This document shows, piece after piece, positions 43,364 to 52,203 of a DNA stretch of 64,000 bases. The notes beneath the pieces were generated by a model, which ran no database searches, was not told the origin of the DNA, and saw only the letters and a program-made list of their open reading frames with translations. Origin of the DNA: Achromobacter pestifer (GTDB taxonomy: Bacteria; Pseudomonadota; Gammaproteobacteria; Burkholderiales; Burkholderiaceae_B); assembly GCF_013267355.1 (NCBI RefSeq), contig NZ_CP053985.1, positions 5,828,001-5,892,000 on the forward strand, written 5' to 3'. Each line of letters opens with the position of its first letter. Position 1 is the stretch's first letter. Made by a program: the position numbers and the translations under genes.

Positions 43364-43521
43364 GACGCGCTCCTGGTAGGCGCTGAATAGGAATTGCCGG
43401 GCCACTTTTCTCTGAAGGCTCAAACCCGAGCCCGATGGATGCACTGTACGCCGAGCGTTTGGTTAGCCATAGACCTCAATCCGAACTACAGTAGTATTTC
43501 TAAATTGACAATGAGCGCTGC

Positions 43522-44457
43522 ATGGACCCGTCACTGCTTCCGTCCCTGGCCTGGTTCGCCCATGTGGCGCACCATCGCAGCTTCACCAAAGCCGCAGCTG
43601 AAATGGGGGTCTCCCGGGCCAATCTGTCGCAGAATGTGAAGGCACTGGAGCGCCGCTTGAACGTCAAGCTGCTGTACCGCACGACGCGGGACATGTCGCT
43701 CACCGAAGAAGGCCAGCGTCTCTATGACGTGTGGTATCCGGCATTGATCGCCGTGGAGCGCGCGGTACGCACCATGCACGACATGCGTGACGAGCCCTCA
43801 GGATTGGTGCGGGTGAACACCTCGCGCGTAGCGGCCAAAACGCTGCTGGAACCCCATTTGCAGGAGTTTTGTACGCGCTACCCCAGGCTCCAACTGGAAC
43901 TGGTCATGGACGATGCGCTGGCCAACATCGTGGCCGAAGGCTGTGATGCGGGCATACGCATAGGCGAGAGCCTGGCCGAACACATGGTGGCGGTGCCGAT
44001 CACGCCTGCGCTGGAAATGGCGGTAGTGGCCACGCCCGCATACTTCGAGCAACATGGTTCGCCCGCCACGCCGGCAGACCTGTCCCGGCACAACTGCCTG
44101 CGTTTCAGGCAGACCCGAGGTGCGATCCATCCATGGGAATTCACCTCGCCCGAGGCAGGCGGGCACACCTTCACCGTGGAGCCTCAGGGTCGCATCATCA
44201 CCAACGACGACGATGGAATGATCCGTGCCGCATTGCAAGGCGCTGGGCTCATGCAGCATATCGACATTGCTGTCCGGCAACACCTGGAGTCCGGCGCGCT
44301 GGTGCGTGTGCTGCACAACTGGTGCAAGCCTTTCGCGGGGTTCTATATTTATGCGCCGACTCGGGCGCAGATGCCTGCCAAGGTACGCGCGTTGATTGAT
44401 TTCTTGGTTGAGAAGCGCGAGGGCATGACAGGTCTGCGAAAGTCCCTTCTTAGGTAG
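43522..44457 (+). CDS. LysR family transcriptional regulator
   Basis: 311 residues. HTH: SLAWFAHVAHHRSFTKAAAEMGVSRANLSQNVKALE (landmarks FTKAAAEMGVS and NVKALERRL), followed by a LysR effector domain (~90-300). Of the DmlR-like subgroup. Divergent from the hydrolase and reductase genes by ~160 bases, which is AT-rich near its start; it probably controls them. Confidence 0.92.
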   Translation: MDPSLLPSLAWFAHVAHHRSFTKAAAEMGVSRANLSQNVKALERRLNVKLLYRTTRDMSLTEEGQRLYDVWYPALIAVERAVRTMHDMRDEPSGLVRVNTSRVAAKTLLEPHLQEFCTRYPRLQLELVMDDALANIVAEGCDAGIRIGESLAEHMVAVPITPALEMAVVATPAYFEQHGSPATPADLSRHNCLRFRQTRGAIHPWEFTSPEAGGHTFTVEPQGRIITNDDDGMIRAALQGAGLMQHIDIAVRQHLESGALVRVLHNWCKPFAGFYIYAPTRAQMPAKVRALIDFLVEKREGMTGLRKSLLR

Positions 44458-44688
44458 GAGCGGGGGCATCGAGTGGTTTGATCACGCCGACTGTTAGCCG
44501 AAGACCAAGGCAGTTAGGCTAAAGAAATTCGCTACCTATGCTGCGGAATTGCAGTCAGGCATCTTTATTTCCTCGATCTGGGGAAGGTTCGTATCGCCTA
44601 GAAGGATTGGATTGCTCCTTCCGGGCTAGATACATACATCGCGATAGCGAATACCCTACTTGTTCAAAAAATGAGTGGGGGGGCGATC

Positions 44689-45288
44689 ATGAAGAATTGG
44701 CTATGCGGTGCGGGCGTGATAGGCATGCTGCTGGCTGGTCCGGCTGCCGCGCAATACATCGCCACCTGGCAGGATCCTGCCGGAGTGTGGAAGGGGCCTG
44801 CGGCAAACCAACCAGGGACCGATCTGAATTTTGCGGAAGGGGCAGCGCATCGGGCCTGCTTGGATCGCGGTATTCCCAAGCTTTGGAACCGCGTAGCGAA
44901 AGTGACGGAGAAGGCTACTGGGAAGGTCGTACTGGAACTGGACTGCAACGCGGAGCGAGCTAAAACCAAGGAACGCCAGGCAGCAACCAACCCGCCGCAG
45001 GACACGACGATGTATCAGGCGTACTGGCAGGAACAATCCGGCCAGTGGAAAGCGGCGGTTACCGCTCCGCGCCATCCTGGGTTGCTACTCGCTTCCGCAA
45101 AAGGCTATGCATATGAAGCATGCAAGGATCGGGGCAACCCGAAAGACCTGAAGCTGGCATCGAAGGTCACGGAAAAGGACACGGGGAAAGTGGTCCTGGA
45201 ACTTGACTGCAACGTGGAGCGCGCGAAGTTAAAGGCTGGCAGCAACGCTGCAAAGCCTGGCCGGGATGCCGCGAGCGCTAAACAGTAG
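44689..45288 (+). CDS. exported protein with two internal ~70-residue repeats
   Basis: 199 residues. A signal peptide (MKNWLCGAGVIGMLLAGPAAA) ends near residue 22. Two copies of the same domain follow: residues ~23-92 and ~109-180, both with W near the start, an AxxACxDRGxPK segment and an identical-style end VTEKxTGKVVLELDCNxERAK. Each repeat has two cysteines, probably a disulfide. The DNA of the repeat ends is also alike, so duplication is fairly recent. No family recognised; the role is periplasmic and unknown. Confidence 0.75.
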   Translation: MKNWLCGAGVIGMLLAGPAAAQYIATWQDPAGVWKGPAANQPGTDLNFAEGAAHRACLDRGIPKLWNRVAKVTEKATGKVVLELDCNAERAKTKERQAATNPPQDTTMYQAYWQEQSGQWKAAVTAPRHPGLLLASAKGYAYEACKDRGNPKDLKLASKVTEKDTGKVVLELDCNVERAKLKAGSNAAKPGRDAASAKQ

Positions 45289-45373
45289 CGTCTCGCGACC
45301 CGCAGTTTGCTCATCGAGTTCAGGCGTCCTGCGTAGGACGCGTTCATTCTTCACGGCTGATGGATGAAAAAAG

Positions 45374-46015
45374 ATGCAAAACGTGCTTCCGAAACTTCTG
45401 CTGCTGGGCATTCTTTTGATGGGATCCCCTGGAAGTGCAACCGCGCAGCCTTCTGAAAAAACAAATGCCGATGCCAAGAGGGTTGCAACTGCGCTTCTAG
45501 CTATAGCGAGCCCGCAGAAAGAGACCAAGCAAGCGTTCGCTCAGCGTGTTGGTCCTAGCTTCAAGCGCCTGGTAGCAACCGAGACCATGACGCGAGTTGT
45601 GCTTGGACCGGCGTGGAGAACAATGTCACCGTCAAGGCAGGCAGAAGCCGTTGAACTTTATGGCCGGTTCCTGATGAGGACCCTCCACGGCGCCTTCGAA
45701 GGCCCGTTGCCCTCGCAGTTTGCGTTGGAGTCTGGGGAGATGTTCCGAAGTAAGCCCAGCTCGATTGCTGTGATCCAGATCACCTGCCTGGCGCTGAAGA
45801 TGGCGGACTGTATTTATTATTCGGCGAAATCGAAGGCCCGCGAGTTCACCATGGAGTTTCAACGTCTTTACATTGATGGTAGATGGCGGGTGGTCGAAAT
45901 TTATACGAGCGGGCTGTCCGTTCAGCAGACCTATCATTCAAGTTTCAGCTCCATTATCAAGTCCAGTTCGGTCGAAAAATTTCTGGAAAAGCTTCGCGCG
46001 CGGGTCGATAGCTGA
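45374..46015 (+). CDS. MlaC/Ttg2D-like periplasmic protein
   Basis: 213 residues. A signal peptide ends near SGSATAQP. The rest resembles the MlaC/Ttg2D fold: KETKQAFAQRVGPSFKRLVATE, RTMSPSRQAEAVELYGRFLMRT (the usual SPEQRxxFxxxFxxLL helix) and a C-terminal DGRWRVVEIYTSGLSVQQTYHSSF. MlaC shuttles phospholipids between the outer and inner membranes. No mlaDEF genes are near, so it is a stray paralogue. It follows the duplicated-domain protein on the same strand by 85 bases. Confidence 0.75.
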   Translation: MQNVLPKLLLLGILLMGSPGSATAQPSEKTNADAKRVATALLAIASPQKETKQAFAQRVGPSFKRLVATETMTRVVLGPAWRTMSPSRQAEAVELYGRFLMRTLHGAFEGPLPSQFALESGEMFRSKPSSIAVIQITCLALKMADCIYYSAKSKAREFTMEFQRLYIDGRWRVVEIYTSGLSVQQTYHSSFSSIIKSSSVEKFLEKLRARVDS

Positions 46016-46228
46016 TCTGGCCGCAACGCCGGCCATGTGGCCAAATTCGAAAGCCGTCCGGTCTGCTGCTGGCCGAATGATCTGCGCTTAGGAAACGGTA
46101 GTCGAACTACAGTTTCTCTATCTGAATGCTGTGGAAACTTTAGCCCGGCATCTATTTTATTATTTGCACAGCTAGGTGTGTCGTAGTGTTCCGATCTGAT
46201 TTCAGGCAATCGCCTAAATGGAGGACCT

Positions 46229-47002
46229 ATGCTTGAACGTAGCTATCTCAGCAACAGTTTCACCGTCTCGGATCCCGACGCGCGGTTGAGGCAAGCAAAC
46301 AATCTCATGGCTTTCGAAACGGCCAATGGAAAAATCCGAATAATACCGAAAGGAATTGTCGTACGTGTTGATGCGATTCAGCGCTTGCAGACTGGAGCAA
46401 AGAAGGTCGCACTGTTTGCGCATGCCGTCCGAGAAGATGGCGTGCCACTTGGCTGGACCTCGACAAGGAACTTCGACGGCGAGTTTATCAATGAGACACT
46501 CGATCTGCTCAAGCCCGGGGCTGGAAGTGGAAAGTTCGGTTCTAATGCCGCGTGGTCGCGTGGTGCTTATATAGGCCAGATTGACCTAGTCGAAATAGTC
46601 GACTCGACAATGGAGATTGAGCGCCTTTCTACGGATACCGTTTCACCATATCTGGAAATGGTCGGTAAGGCGAAGTCGTCGAGAGTGGCCCTCGCCATCA
46701 ATAGTGGATTCCGATCCTATCCGGAGCAGAAGATGCTGTGGGATGGGTATGACAAGCGGCTTCCCGGCTTCAATTTGGCCGCGAAGCCGGGCAACTCGAA
46801 CCACCAGAACGGGATCGCCATCGATATCGCTGTCGCCGGCGCGGACGGCAACGAGGTTTATGAGTGGCTAAAACAGAACGCGACCAAGTTTGGATTCGTT
46901 CGCACCGTCAGCCGTGAGCCATGGCATTGGGAATACGATCCCATACGCGCTGAGCAGGCGGTTCAAAATGGGACCTACAAGATTCCAGCTGTGAATGACT
47001 GA
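46229..47002 (+). CDS. M15 family D-Ala-D-Ala carboxypeptidase-like protein
   Basis: 257 residues. The zinc peptidase domain is C-terminal: GFRSYPEQ (R162), SNHQNGIAIDI (H192 and D199) and EPWHWEY (E230, H233), the full SxHxxGxAxD/ExWH set of VanY/M15 enzymes. The N-terminal ~120 residues look like an SH3-like wall-binding module (IIPKGIVVRVDAIQRLQTG). There is no signal peptide, which is unusual for a wall enzyme and fits a toxin, lysin or secretion-system-delivered effector. GGAGG precedes the ATG by five bases. Confidence 0.85.
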   Translation: MLERSYLSNSFTVSDPDARLRQANNLMAFETANGKIRIIPKGIVVRVDAIQRLQTGAKKVALFAHAVREDGVPLGWTSTRNFDGEFINETLDLLKPGAGSGKFGSNAAWSRGAYIGQIDLVEIVDSTMEIERLSTDTVSPYLEMVGKAKSSRVALAINSGFRSYPEQKMLWDGYDKRLPGFNLAAKPGNSNHQNGIAIDIAVAGADGNEVYEWLKQNATKFGFVRTVSREPWHWEYDPIRAEQAVQNGTYKIPAVND

Positions 47003-47058
47003 CAGGGCGAATCTCTGTGGAACTGCTTGTGAATCCGTAAGCAGAGAAAAGGTTCAGA

Positions 47059-48132
47059 CTACGGGCGGTCCCGCCCTAGGCAGCTTCCAGCTTTGCCATG
47101 CGCATGCGCCGTAGTTCGACCACCTGCTCCGCGCCAACAACCCCGAGCGCGCAACTGCCCACAGCCTCCATCCACGTCCTGCCCGGCGCTATTCCTCACC
47201 TTGGTCAGCACGCCACGGCTTTGCAGGGAGCCGACGATCTCGCGGATGCGCTCGGTATCGGGGCGCTGGTAGTCGTCACCTTCGAGACTATTGAAGGGAA
47301 TGACGTTGAGGACGCCGTATTTGCCCTTGAGCAGACGCACGACGGCATCGAGTTCGTCGTCGCCGTCGTTGATGCCCTTGAGCAGCGTCCATTGATACTG
47401 GATCGGGTAGTCGGTGTCGCGAGCGTATCTCTCGCCAAGTTCGATCAGTTCTTCTGGCGTGATTTTCGGTGCGCGTGGCAGCAGGTGTGCGCGCAGTTCG
47501 GCCTTGGTCGTGTGCAGTGACAGCGCCAGCGCGGGCTTGACGCGTTGTTGCGGCAGGGCTTCGAACACGCGCAGGTCGCCCACGGTGGAGAACACGAGAT
47601 TCTTATGGCCGATATTGCCTTCGGTGCCGAGCAGGTCGATGGCTTCGAGCACGTTGTCGAGGTTGTGCGCCGGTTCACCCATGCCCATGAAGACCACTTT
47701 CTTTACCGCGCGCAGACGCCGCGCCAGCACGACTTGGGCTAGGATTTCCATGCTCGTGACCTGGCGGATCAGGCCGCTCTTGCCGGTCATGCAGAAGCGG
47801 CAGCCGACCGCGCAGCCGACTTGGGTCGAGACGCAAAGTCCATCGCGCGGCAACTGCACGCTTTCCACCATCTGCCCGTCGGCGAGTTCGACCAGCAAGC
47901 GCGAGCCGTCGTTGCCGGCGTGTTCGGAGCGGACGCGGGCGAGGGCGTCCAGCTCTGCGGTCAAGGCGGGCACGGCATCGCGCAGCGCGAGAGGCAGAAA
48001 GTGCTCGGCGCTCCGCCGTCGCGTGCCGGTGTCGAGCGCTTGCCCTTGCAGCCAGACGCGCATGACCCGGCCACGATGGACGGGCAGGGCGCCGAGAGCG
48101 GCGAGGCGTTGGTTGAAGTCGGAGTAGCGCAT
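47059..48132 (-). CDS. RlmN/Cfr-family radical SAM methyltransferase, C-terminus frameshifted
   Basis: 357 residues as read. The radical SAM cluster is CAVGCRFC (C-x3-C-x2-C), MGMGEPAHN and the catalytic second Cys in DGGCGQL are present, so the enzyme core is intact. After GQLR the frame changes: the other frame encodes VVGAEQVVELRRMRMAKLEAA, the normal family end, with stop at 47076-47078. The break lies in a GC dinucleotide run (47146-47153) and fits a two-base loss. RlmN methylates A2503 of 23S rRNA and tRNA; this shorter form may be a paralogue. A run of nine C immediately precedes the ATG. Confidence 0.85.
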   Translation of the reverse strand: MRYSDFNQRLAALGALPVHRGRVMRVWLQGQALDTGTRRRSAEHFLPLALRDAVPALTAELDALARVRSEHAGNDGSRLLVELADGQMVESVQLPRDGLCVSTQVGCAVGCRFCMTGKSGLIRQVTSMEILAQVVLARRLRAVKKVVFMGMGEPAHNLDNVLEAIDLLGTEGNIGHKNLVFSTVGDLRVFEALPQQRVKPALALSLHTTKAELRAHLLPRAPKITPEELIELGERYARDTDYPIQYQWTLLKGINDGDDELDAVVRLLKGKYGVLNVIPFNSLEGDDYQRPDTERIREIVGSLQSRGVLTKVRNSAGQDVDGGCGQLRARGCWRGAGGRTTAHAHGKAGSCLGRDRP

Positions 48133-48442
48133 GGGGGGGGGTTTACCCTGCCGCCGGAACGGGCAGTCGGAGGGTAGATGGTCTCGTTGGCGACTACTGC
48201 CGGGATTCGAAGGTCGATAACTGCCGCATGGTCTCTTGTCGGCCATGACCAGCCGTTGACGTTTTCCCTGGAGGTGGACATTCCAAGCGTTACCCTGGGA
48301 GCCGCATTAGGGATTCGACAAGCAGACCCTCTGGGCGAGGTAACTTCCTTGTTCAGAGGGTTAATCCCTCTGCCATAATTCTAATATTTATCAATCAAAA
48401 TTCGGATGCGGTAGGTCCGTTTAATAACGGCGAGGACATGAC
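48133..48442. other. intergenic region with homopolymer tract
   Basis: About 310 bases. It starts with nine G (48133-48141; C on the coding strand) right against the methyltransferase start, after which the upstream frame stays open to 48246, so tract length could alter an N-terminal extension. The rest contains short frames without support. AT content rises toward the next gene. Confidence 0.45.
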
Positions 48443-49057
48443 ATGTGGATAAAGGCATTGACCAGATGGAGCCAGACTGCGTACGGCTTGGTGCACTCGG
48501 TCACTATCAGCAGCAAGATTGATTTGGGAAACATCAACCGAATAGGCAGTAGCATTACCGACGCGTTTGGTTGGCTTCCTAGGCAAGACCAATTTGACTC
48601 AAACGTCGAGCATCGTCCCTACAAGGAAGACGATTTTCGCCTTAATGATGGAGACGTATCGGCGGTGGTTTTAAATCTTAAAGCCAACCTCTTAAGCCTT
48701 CTCCTTGTTGACTTAGCCGCCCTGACCGACGAATTGCTTTCGTCAATTATGCAGGCGAAGGGTAAGAACCCGGAGACATATCCGTACCTGCGCAACAAAA
48801 CCAGGAATGTGACGTGCGCTCCTGAACAGGAGTGGGCACGCCGAGGTGTCCTAGAGTTAAACGTAATCCGAAACTGCATTGTTCACAATGATGGAAAGTG
48901 GAGTGATCGTGGACTAAAGGACATTGCGCCGCTTGTTAAAAATCTTGTCGCCAAAAATGGAGACCGCGTCGAGGTTAACTTTGAGGATGTATTCCGGTAT
49001 AAACGAGCAGTCCGCACATTGCTCAATCAAGCGGAGATAAAAGGTTTTGCGCCTTAA
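48443..49057 (+). CDS. HEPN-like protein (Rx4H), possible defence gene
   Basis: 204 residues. Mostly helical, with VLNLKANLLSLLLVDLAALTDELLSS and the HEPN-type motif RNCIVH (R-x4-H) in VLELNVIRNCIVHNDGKW (~residues 140-157). HEPN domains are ribonucleases or their helpers in toxin-antitoxin, abortive-infection and CRISPR settings. The AT-rich coding and position beside an integrase and a second HEPN gene suggest an acquired defence function; activity is not shown. Confidence 0.65.
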   Translation: MWIKALTRWSQTAYGLVHSVTISSKIDLGNINRIGSSITDAFGWLPRQDQFDSNVEHRPYKEDDFRLNDGDVSAVVLNLKANLLSLLLVDLAALTDELLSSIMQAKGKNPETYPYLRNKTRNVTCAPEQEWARRGVLELNVIRNCIVHNDGKWSDRGLKDIAPLVKNLVAKNGDRVEVNFEDVFRYKRAVRTLLNQAEIKGFAP

Positions 49058-49281
49058 CTCTAGCGTTACTCCGACAAGCCTGCATCGTGCCTGGCGACTT
49101 CACGGTATTTTGAACGTCCTGCTTTTCTCAATTATCGCTTTGGGTCGGAAGCGGACTACCGCAATCGCCTGCTTCCGGCCAGGGAGCAGCCTTTTAATTA
49201 ATCCCCGCGAACGACCGCGTCAGGCGAGAACCGGGCATTTGTCTACCCATATCTTGGGGCACAGGCACCTGAAGTCGTGCG

Positions 49282-49620
49282 TCAACTCCCGCCCTTCCCG
49301 AGCACTGCCTTTAGATAAGGCCGTAACTCGACCCACTCGATAACTTGGGATACGCGGCGAAGTTCGCTAAGCGTTTCTTTCATTGTCACCGGGTCGAAAG
49401 TCTCCGGAATAGCGAACGAAGCACCCTTTCTATCTGTCGCGTACCGATGGCGCTGGTCCAATACACCATGGAATGCGTCGGTATCTTCAGGAAACAGCTC
49501 CTCGTTCAGGGACACCAAAAACTGGCGCGGCACCTCGAAATGGTACCGAAGTTCTGGGTAAAGGCGTCGGTATTCTCGGTACAGCTTATTGAGGTTGTGG
49601 CCAAGGTGTTCATCCGAGCA
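49282..49620 (-). pseudogene. C-terminal remnant of an unknown gene
   Basis: About 110 codons of protein-like sequence read leftward: EHLGHNLNKLYREYRRLYPELRYHF, then EELFPEDTDAFHGVLDQRHRY and the end ELRPYLKAVLGKGG. Its upstream part is cut at ~49620, where sequence from an ATPase gene on the other strand begins; the longer frame there is the antisense of that ATPase. Charged and helical; no family recognised. Confidence 0.5.
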
Positions 49621-50085
49621 GGAACCTGCTAGTGGGGAGGAACCACACGGGCAAGACGACGCTGATTCGCAGCTTGTTTGAGACGCTAGGCGCGACGCCA
49701 CAGGGAAAGCTCGAACAATGGGACGAAAACGCTGCGTCGCTACTCGAGTTCTCAGTAGACGGCCGGCGCTACTTCGCCCTCCATCTGGCGCACCGTGCAA
49801 AGCAATGAAGGCACGTACGACGTCCCGGTAGTCATCGATTCGCCAAACCAGCAAGCGCAAGACGACTTTAACCTTCCTGCCGTCCTGAGTTTCATCGCGA
49901 AGGACTTGCCCGCCGGCATGCAACTTATCGTTGGCTTGGAAACACCTATCGACCTCAAGTTCGACCACGAGATGACGCTGACAGAGAGATACAGCATGCT
50001 TACCGAGGATGAGTGGGAGCAAACGGACAAGTTGATGGAGCCGTTGTTGAAGAAGATGTACGACGCGCCCCTTTCTCAGAGCTAA
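49605..50085 (+). pseudogene. P-loop ATPase remnant, internally deleted
   Basis: Two fragments of one ATPase. The first has a Walker A motif, NLLVGRNHTGKTTLIRSLFE, and stops at 49807. The second, in another frame from 49795, has VPVVIDSPNQQAQDDFNL (a Walker B/D-loop-like motif of SMC- or OLD-like ATPases) and runs to 50085. Only about 60 residues separate them, where intact relatives have several hundred, mostly coiled coil. The N-terminus is also missing. This looks like a deleted defence or plasmid-maintenance gene. Confidence 0.65.
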
Positions 50086-50259
50086 CGGTCGATATTCGTG
50101 CTCTGGCGTCGATTGCATAAATCTTTAGACGCAGCTTCGATAAAATGACCGCTTGCGCAAAGCGAACATTAGCCATGGAAACTCGAACGGCAGCTAGGGT
50201 CGGATAGCGCCCCTCCGTAGGCGCACACTGAATCTCCCTTTACTCGAAAGGAGATTGTC

Positions 50260-50886
50260 ATGGAATCCGCGAACGCCACCGTTGACCGTCGTGTGCCATG
50301 GAACAAGGGAAAGCTCACCGGGCAGAAGCCGCCCCTAAAGCTCCGAGAAATTTGGGCAATCCGAGTAAGACTTCAGATGGCTTCGAACATCCGGGAACTC
50401 GCGATGTTCAATCTCGCAATCGATAGCAAGCTTCGAGCGTGCGATCTCACGCGCTTGCAGGTGCAGGACATCCGCCATGGGAGCCACGTGGCCGTGAGAG
50501 CCACCGTCCTGCAACAAAAGATCCAGCGTCCGGTCCAATTCGAGATCACGGAGCAAACCCGTGAGAGCGTTGAAGCATGGATCGATGCACGAGGGCTAAA
50601 GTCGGCAGATTTTCTTTTTCCGAGCCGCTTGCATACGTCGCCGCATCTGTCGACGCGGCAGTACGCCCGGATTGTGCATCGCTGGGTCGCATCGATTGGC
50701 CTCGACGATACCGCATATGGCACCCACACGATGCGCCGTACAAAAGCCTCGTTGATCTACCGCCGGACGAAGAATCTTCGGGCGGTACAGCTGCTGCTCG
50801 GGCATACGAAGCTGGAAAGCACAGTTCGCTATCTGGGCATCGAGGTCGACGATGCTCTTGAGATGGCTGAACAAACCGAGGTTTGA
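50260..50886 (+). CDS. tyrosine recombinase/phage-type integrase, short form
   Basis: 208 residues covering only the catalytic domain. Active-site residues are R59 (SKLRACDL), K87 (VLQQKIQR), H156 and R159 (GTHTMRRTK), H182 (LLLGHTKLES) and nucleophile Y191 (TVRYLGI). The N-terminal arm-binding domain is missing, as in many small integrases of plasmids and ICEs. AAAGGAG precedes the ATG well. It marks the surrounding region as mobile; no att sites could be fixed by eye. Confidence 0.9.
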   Translation: MESANATVDRRVPWNKGKLTGQKPPLKLREIWAIRVRLQMASNIRELAMFNLAIDSKLRACDLTRLQVQDIRHGSHVAVRATVLQQKIQRPVQFEITEQTRESVEAWIDARGLKSADFLFPSRLHTSPHLSTRQYARIVHRWVASIGLDDTAYGTHTMRRTKASLIYRRTKNLRAVQLLLGHTKLESTVRYLGIEVDDALEMAEQTEV

Positions 50887-51135
50887 TGCGTCCTGGCCGG
50901 CGAGAGGTCGCTTGCCGGCCACTTCCGGACAGTCGATGGCGACGTCCATATCATCAACGAGCCCAGGTCAAATCAAACATCACCAATGTGCGCTCCAGCA
51001 CATCCGAACGGAGCACTCCCTGGCTACGACTCCACGTCCTCAGCCGCGGGTCGGTATCGCGGATGCGGGAGTTCGGAGGCGGCGATGGCTCCCGTGCATA
51101 TCGAAAGGCGCCGCGATCTCATTGCTTCACTCATT
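50887..51135. other. gap between integrase and HEPN gene
   Basis: About 250 bases downstream of the integrase and of the leftward HEPN gene. No terminator with a clear T-run, no RNA gene and no convincing coding sequence was seen. Confidence 0.4.
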
Positions 51136-52203
51136 TTAATTGCCGTTCTGTTCGCTTCTTGGCACGGAAGAGTCGAGTGCGGTAACAGTGGCTCGCTTGC
51201 GCCCCGGTCCATTTATCGCTAACCCTAGCTCTGTCGGGGAGGTCAGTGTTACCTCTCTTTGATCGGCACCATCGATTTGAATACTCCTGATTTCACGCGC
51301 GACACAGTAATCGGATCCGTGGAGATATATGATATCTCCCACGCGAAATTTTCCGGTTAGTTTCCCGATAATAACTTCCCTATTTTTTAGGCATTCATCG
51401 ATTTTTCCTCGTTTCGAAGCGATGCCGGCATCGATCAGTTTCTGCAACCCAACGAGCTGGACCCGCTCCGAAACCGCTTCGCAGATGGCACTAATGAAGT
51501 CGCAAAACTCAAATAGATAATCGATACCTGGAAGCTCGTCGATATCTATACTTCCATGTGCAGCGTCATTTCGATATTTTATTAGTTCTCGCATTTCATG
51601 ATCGGCTGAAGCGCCCAGTCGACCACCGGCCGCAAAAAAATCAACAACGCTTGGGTGCTGATCGATCCACGACGCGATGTTCTCGATACCGCAACCCGAG
51701 AACAAGCGAGTCAACTCCTGGATTCTGAGGTTCTGCTCCTGAACCAACAGCGCAAGTGGCTCGAGAATATATGGTTGACCTGTGAGTGCCTTTCCATACT
51801 GCTCAACCAAAGATCGCAGATCAAGGTGCGCATAACGTGGCCCGTCCTTCTTTTCAAGGATAGCGGAAATCCCACGCCTATACGCCTGCCTTACCTCTTC
51901 AGGAAAGGCAGAAAAAGGTAAATTCTTCTGCAGCAGACCGATGTGCTCGCGAAGCATCTCATGAGAGAACTGCTCATAAATAGCATAGATACGTGTAACC
52001 GTAGTGCAGTGCTCTATTAATCGCCACTCCACCCTGTCGGGCGCCTTCTCTGTGGAGAGAAGAGATTGGTCAAAGCATTTTGCATCGGCTTTGCAAAGAA
52101 ACGTTTTCTCATGGATAGTGCTCCGGATGACGTCTGACACCGAGATGTATTTTCTCAGTGCGTCGATGCGCTTCTGCGTTTGCTCTAAAAACGCGTTGTA
52201 CAT
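51136..52203 (-). CDS. MAE_28990/MAE_18760-like HEPN nuclease-like protein
   Basis: 355 residues. The HEPN-like core lies around residues 60-240; the motif R211-N-D-A-A-H216 (ELIKYRNDAAHGSID) is R-x4-H. The N-terminus DALRKYISVSDVIRS and YAIYEQFSHEMLREHI resemble the MAE_28990/MAE_18760 group. A C-terminal ~100 residues look beta-rich (VGDIIYLHGSDYCVAREIRSI). The ATG overlaps the stop of the DUF262 gene by one base (TGATG), so the two are coupled. Likely an RNase effector or its partner, activity unproven. Confidence 0.75.
   Translation of the reverse strand: MYNAFLEQTQKRIDALRKYISVSDVIRSTIHEKTFLCKADAKCFDQSLLSTEKAPDRVEWRLIEHCTTVTRIYAIYEQFSHEMLREHIGLLQKNLPFSAFPEEVRQAYRRGISAILEKKDGPRYAHLDLRSLVEQYGKALTGQPYILEPLALLVQEQNLRIQELTRLFSGCGIENIASWIDQHPSVVDFFAAGGRLGASADHEMRELIKYRNDAAHGSIDIDELPGIDYLFEFCDFISAICEAVSERVQLVGLQKLIDAGIASKRGKIDECLKNREVIIGKLTGKFRVGDIIYLHGSDYCVAREIRSIQIDGADQREVTLTSPTELGLAINGPGRKRATVTALDSSVPRSEQNGN

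Noticed and set aside
47023-47044. terminator CTGCTT/AAGCAG before 47059
   Set aside because: The T-run lies on the wrong side of the stem for either gene.
49282-50118. single 278-codon leftward gene
   Set aside because: Only the last ~110 codons are protein-like; the first part is antisense of the ATPase remnant (Walker A/B motifs on the plus strand).
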